Source of the DNA: an uncultured Candidatus Melainabacteria bacterium
GTDB lineage: Bacteria > Cyanobacteriota > Vampirovibrionia > LMEP-6097
Length of the DNA: 44,626 nucleotides
Assembly: GCA_937927525.1 (NCBI GenBank)
Contig: CALBDR010000180.1
Location: 1-44,626, forward strand
Direction of reading: 5' to 3'
The notes beneath the pieces are model-generated. The model was given only the letters and a program-made list of their open reading frames with translations, searched no databases and was not told where the DNA came from. Below are positions 42,968 through 44,626 of the stretch, in pieces (position 1 is the first letter of the stretch; the number at the start of each line of letters is the position of its first letter). The translations under genes were made by a program, and so were the position numbers.

Positions 42968-44262
42968 GAAAATGCGTATTTTGGACTAGATTGACTAATA
43001 TATGGCTTTAATATTTCTGGGATATTAAAAGTTCCATCTTCATTCTGGTAATTTTCTATTATTGCAGCTAAAGTTCTTCCAATTGCTAAGCCAGATCCAT
43101 TAATAGTGTGTAATAACTCATTTTTTGATTTTTTAGGGTTTTGTGGATTTGGACGCTTGAATCTGATTTGTGCTCTTCTTGCTTGAAAGTCACTGAACCA
43201 GCTACAGCTACTGATTTCTCTATACCTATTTTGACTTGGAAACCAAACTTCTAAGTCGTAACATTTTGTTGCGCTAAAACCTAAATCTCCAGTACAAAGT
43301 TGTACTTTCCTATAAGGTAAATTTAGTGCTTGAAGAACGGACTCAGCATTAAGAGTTAGTCTTTCATGTTCAGCTTCTGCATCTTCTGCTTTGCAAATGG
43401 TTACTAGTTCAACTTTGTTAAACTGATGCTGACGAATAATTCCTCTAGTGTCTCTTCCAGCGGAACCAGCTTCAGATCTGAAACAAGGAGTGTATGCTGT
43501 AAGCCTTAGTGGAAGTAATTCTTCAGAAACTATTTCATCTCGAAATAAATTTGTGAGTGGTACTTCAGCTGTAGGAATTAAATATAAATCTTCGTTTTCA
43601 AGTTTGAATACATCTTCTTTGAATTTAGGAAACTGTCCTGTACCATAAAGAGATTCAGAGTTATTAATTACAGGTAAATTAAACTCTTGATGCCCATTTT
43701 CAGTAGCTTTATCTAACATAAAGTTCATTAAAGCTCTTTCTAGTTTAGCTGCAATACCAGCCATTACAGTAAAACGACTTTTAGCAAGCTTGACTCCTCT
43801 TTCAAAATCAAATGCTTTTAATTTATCACCAATTTCGTGATGCTCTAGAGGAGTGAATTTGAAATCTCTTTTTTCTCCCCACTCTAAAATTAGTTTATTA
43901 TCTTCCTCGTCTTTACCTTTAGGAGTGCAAGGGCTTGGAGTGTTCGGTAAGTCTAATAAAAGTTTTTTCTGTTCTTCAGAAAATACCGGTTCGAGTTCAG
44001 AGATTTCTTTTAGATTATCTTTAATGGTGTTGAGCAGTTTTAATTCTTCTTCGGCATCTTCACCTTTCGCTTTTTTTTGTCCAACTAACTTACTTAATTG
44101 ATTTCTTTCTGCTTCAAGTTTCTCTTTCTCTGAAAGTTTTTCACGCCATTTTTCATCAACTTCAAGTATCTGGTCAACAATGTTAATAAATCCTGAATTC
44201 CTACAAGAAAGTAATTCTTTTATTAAATCTGGTTCTTGGCGTATTTTTTTGATGTCTAGCAT
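42964..44262 (-). CDS. serS: Seryl-tRNA synthetase
   Basis: Charges tRNA-Ser and tRNA-Sec with serine. 432 residues. The N-terminal long coiled-coil arm (about 30-100) binds the tRNA. Class II motifs: 'LTAYTPCFRSEAGSAGRDTR' (motif 2), 'GIIRQHQFNKVELV', and 'NGSGLAIGRTLAAIIENYQN' (motif 3). The 'ISSCSWFSDFQARRAQIRFK' serine-site region is normal. Its ATG has no strong ribosome-binding site. It is divergent from a small membrane-protein frame on the right edge. Confidence 0.97.
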   Translation of the reverse strand: MLDIKKIRQEPDLIKELLSCRNSGFINIVDQILEVDEKWREKLSEKEKLEAERNQLSKLVGQKKAKGEDAEEELKLLNTIKDNLKEISELEPVFSEEQKKLLLDLPNTPSPCTPKGKDEEDNKLILEWGEKRDFKFTPLEHHEIGDKLKAFDFERGVKLAKSRFTVMAGIAAKLERALMNFMLDKATENGHQEFNLPVINNSESLYGTGQFPKFKEDVFKLENEDLYLIPTAEVPLTNLFRDEIVSEELLPLRLTAYTPCFRSEAGSAGRDTRGIIRQHQFNKVELVTICKAEDAEAEHERLTLNAESVLQALNLPYRKVQLCTGDLGFSATKCYDLEVWFPSQNRYREISSCSWFSDFQARRAQIRFKRPNPQNPKKSKNELLHTINGSGLAIGRTLAAIIENYQNEDGTFNIPEILKPYISQSSPKYAFS

Positions 44263-44270
44263 AGTAATAT

Positions 44271-44459
44271 ATCTTTTGGGTATGGTTAGGGGATGTAGCT
44301 GAACTTGCCGTTTGGGGATTTATCATAGGAGCTTTATCTTTAGCTCTTTTCATGTTAACTTATTCATTCAACGACTTCAGCAACAATATGAATAATAGGG
44401 AAATAATGAAAGGTAACGGACCTTTTAGTAAACGTAAACATCATAAAACAAAAAAATGA
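44271..44459 (+). CDS. Possible small single-helix membrane protein, start uncertain
   Basis: A frame open from 44268 encodes about 60 residues with one membrane helix ('LAVWGFIIGALSLALFMLTY') and a basic tail ('KGNGPFSKRKHHKTKK'). No ATG, GTG or TTG lies at its beginning; the first codons are TAT and ATC, so the start could be a rare ATC or ATG further in. The stop overlaps the next ATG in an ATGA, which supports real translation. Not recognised. Confidence 0.4.
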   Translation: MFWVWLGDVAELAVWGFIIGALSLALFMLTYSFNDFSNNMNNREIMKGNGPFSKRKHHKTKK

Positions 44460-44626
44460 AATTATTTAAAAATCCATTTAGAAAAGATGAGGAACAACAT
44501 TATGAATCAGTTGATTTAAGTAATTCCCAAATAGTTGAGGAAGAAAAAGCATCACAACAAATCATTGCTGATGATAACACAGCGTATGGTATTGAGTATG
44601 GTAATGACGCCACAGCATATCTTACT
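44456..44626 (+). CDS. Start of an acidic protein, cut by the window edge
   Basis: An ATG that overlaps the previous stop (ATGA) opens a frame to the end of the window, 57 codons so far: 'MKLFKNPFRKDEEQHYESVD' followed by a polar, acidic stretch. A basic start followed by an acidic disordered stretch. Too little is visible for a function. Confidence 0.55.
   Translation, partial: MKLFKNPFRKDEEQHYESVDLSNSQIVEEEKASQQIIADDNTAYGIEYGNDATAYLT

Noticed and set aside
1..44626. CRISPR array or IS element
   Set aside because: No regularly spaced repeats and no transposase-like frame were found; the only tandem repeats are inside the EF-hand gene.

Overview
This is a gene-dense, AT-rich bacterial chromosome segment; I see no phage, IS element, tRNA, rRNA or CRISPR. 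A double-membrane envelope is implied by a WaaC-like heptosyltransferase, an MlaE permease and a lipocalin/ABC exporter set. RibBA, ClpC, a methionine-gamma-lyase-family PLP enzyme, many starts without a Shine-Dalgarno sequence, and Pho-box-like TTAAC repeats together fit a lineage near Cyanobacteria. My best guess is the non-photosynthetic Melainabacteria/Vampirovibrionia. That placement is inference, not proof.

Layout. 1-7236: the end of hemD, a small unknown gene, then a tight ribBA - mutL-like - spermidine-synthase-like operon. The MutL-like protein carries an HNH nuclease domain at its C-terminus and shows no canonical MutL endonuclease motif. 7241-12737: four acidic proteins without signal peptides: two tandem paralogs on the minus strand, then a small acidic protein and an EF-hand/hemolysin-type protein on the plus strand. 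12738-16369: clpC and a LuxR-type regulator with a degenerate receiver (minus). After a 664-bp gene-free divergent region, ftsH-alaS-mlaE form an overlapping operon to 22532. 22745-24010: a two-helix membrane protein and a FliA/WhiG-type sigma factor. 24253-24967: a toxin-first HigBA/RelE-type toxin-antitoxin pair with a palindromic operator. 24984-28968 (minus): a membrane-anchored pentapeptide-repeat protein, and an acpS-heptosyltransferase-rseP operon. 28981-29301: a gene-free, multi-branched inverted-repeat element. 29306-33748 (minus): an AttEFGH-like exporter set. 33858-36113: a methionine-gamma-lyase-family enzyme and an orphan protein, divergent. 36117-44262 (minus): argF, a small orphan, an 1812-residue protein with about 25 EF-hand-like loops, and serS. 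Two incompletely seen genes begin at the right edge on the plus strand.

Main discoveries. (1) The MutL-HNH fusion. (2) A recurring promoter design, TTAAC-N6-TTAA followed about 9-11 nt later by a -10-like hexamer, upstream of eight transcription units. Seven lead to unknown acidic or EF-hand proteins or orphans, and one leads to the sigma-factor operon. The 11-bp period and position resemble PhoB/SphR-type class II activation, so these genes may form one regulon. (3) A locus of probably exported, calcium-binding, acidic proteins with a recent 72-bp tandem duplication. (4) The branched palindromic element at 28981-29301.
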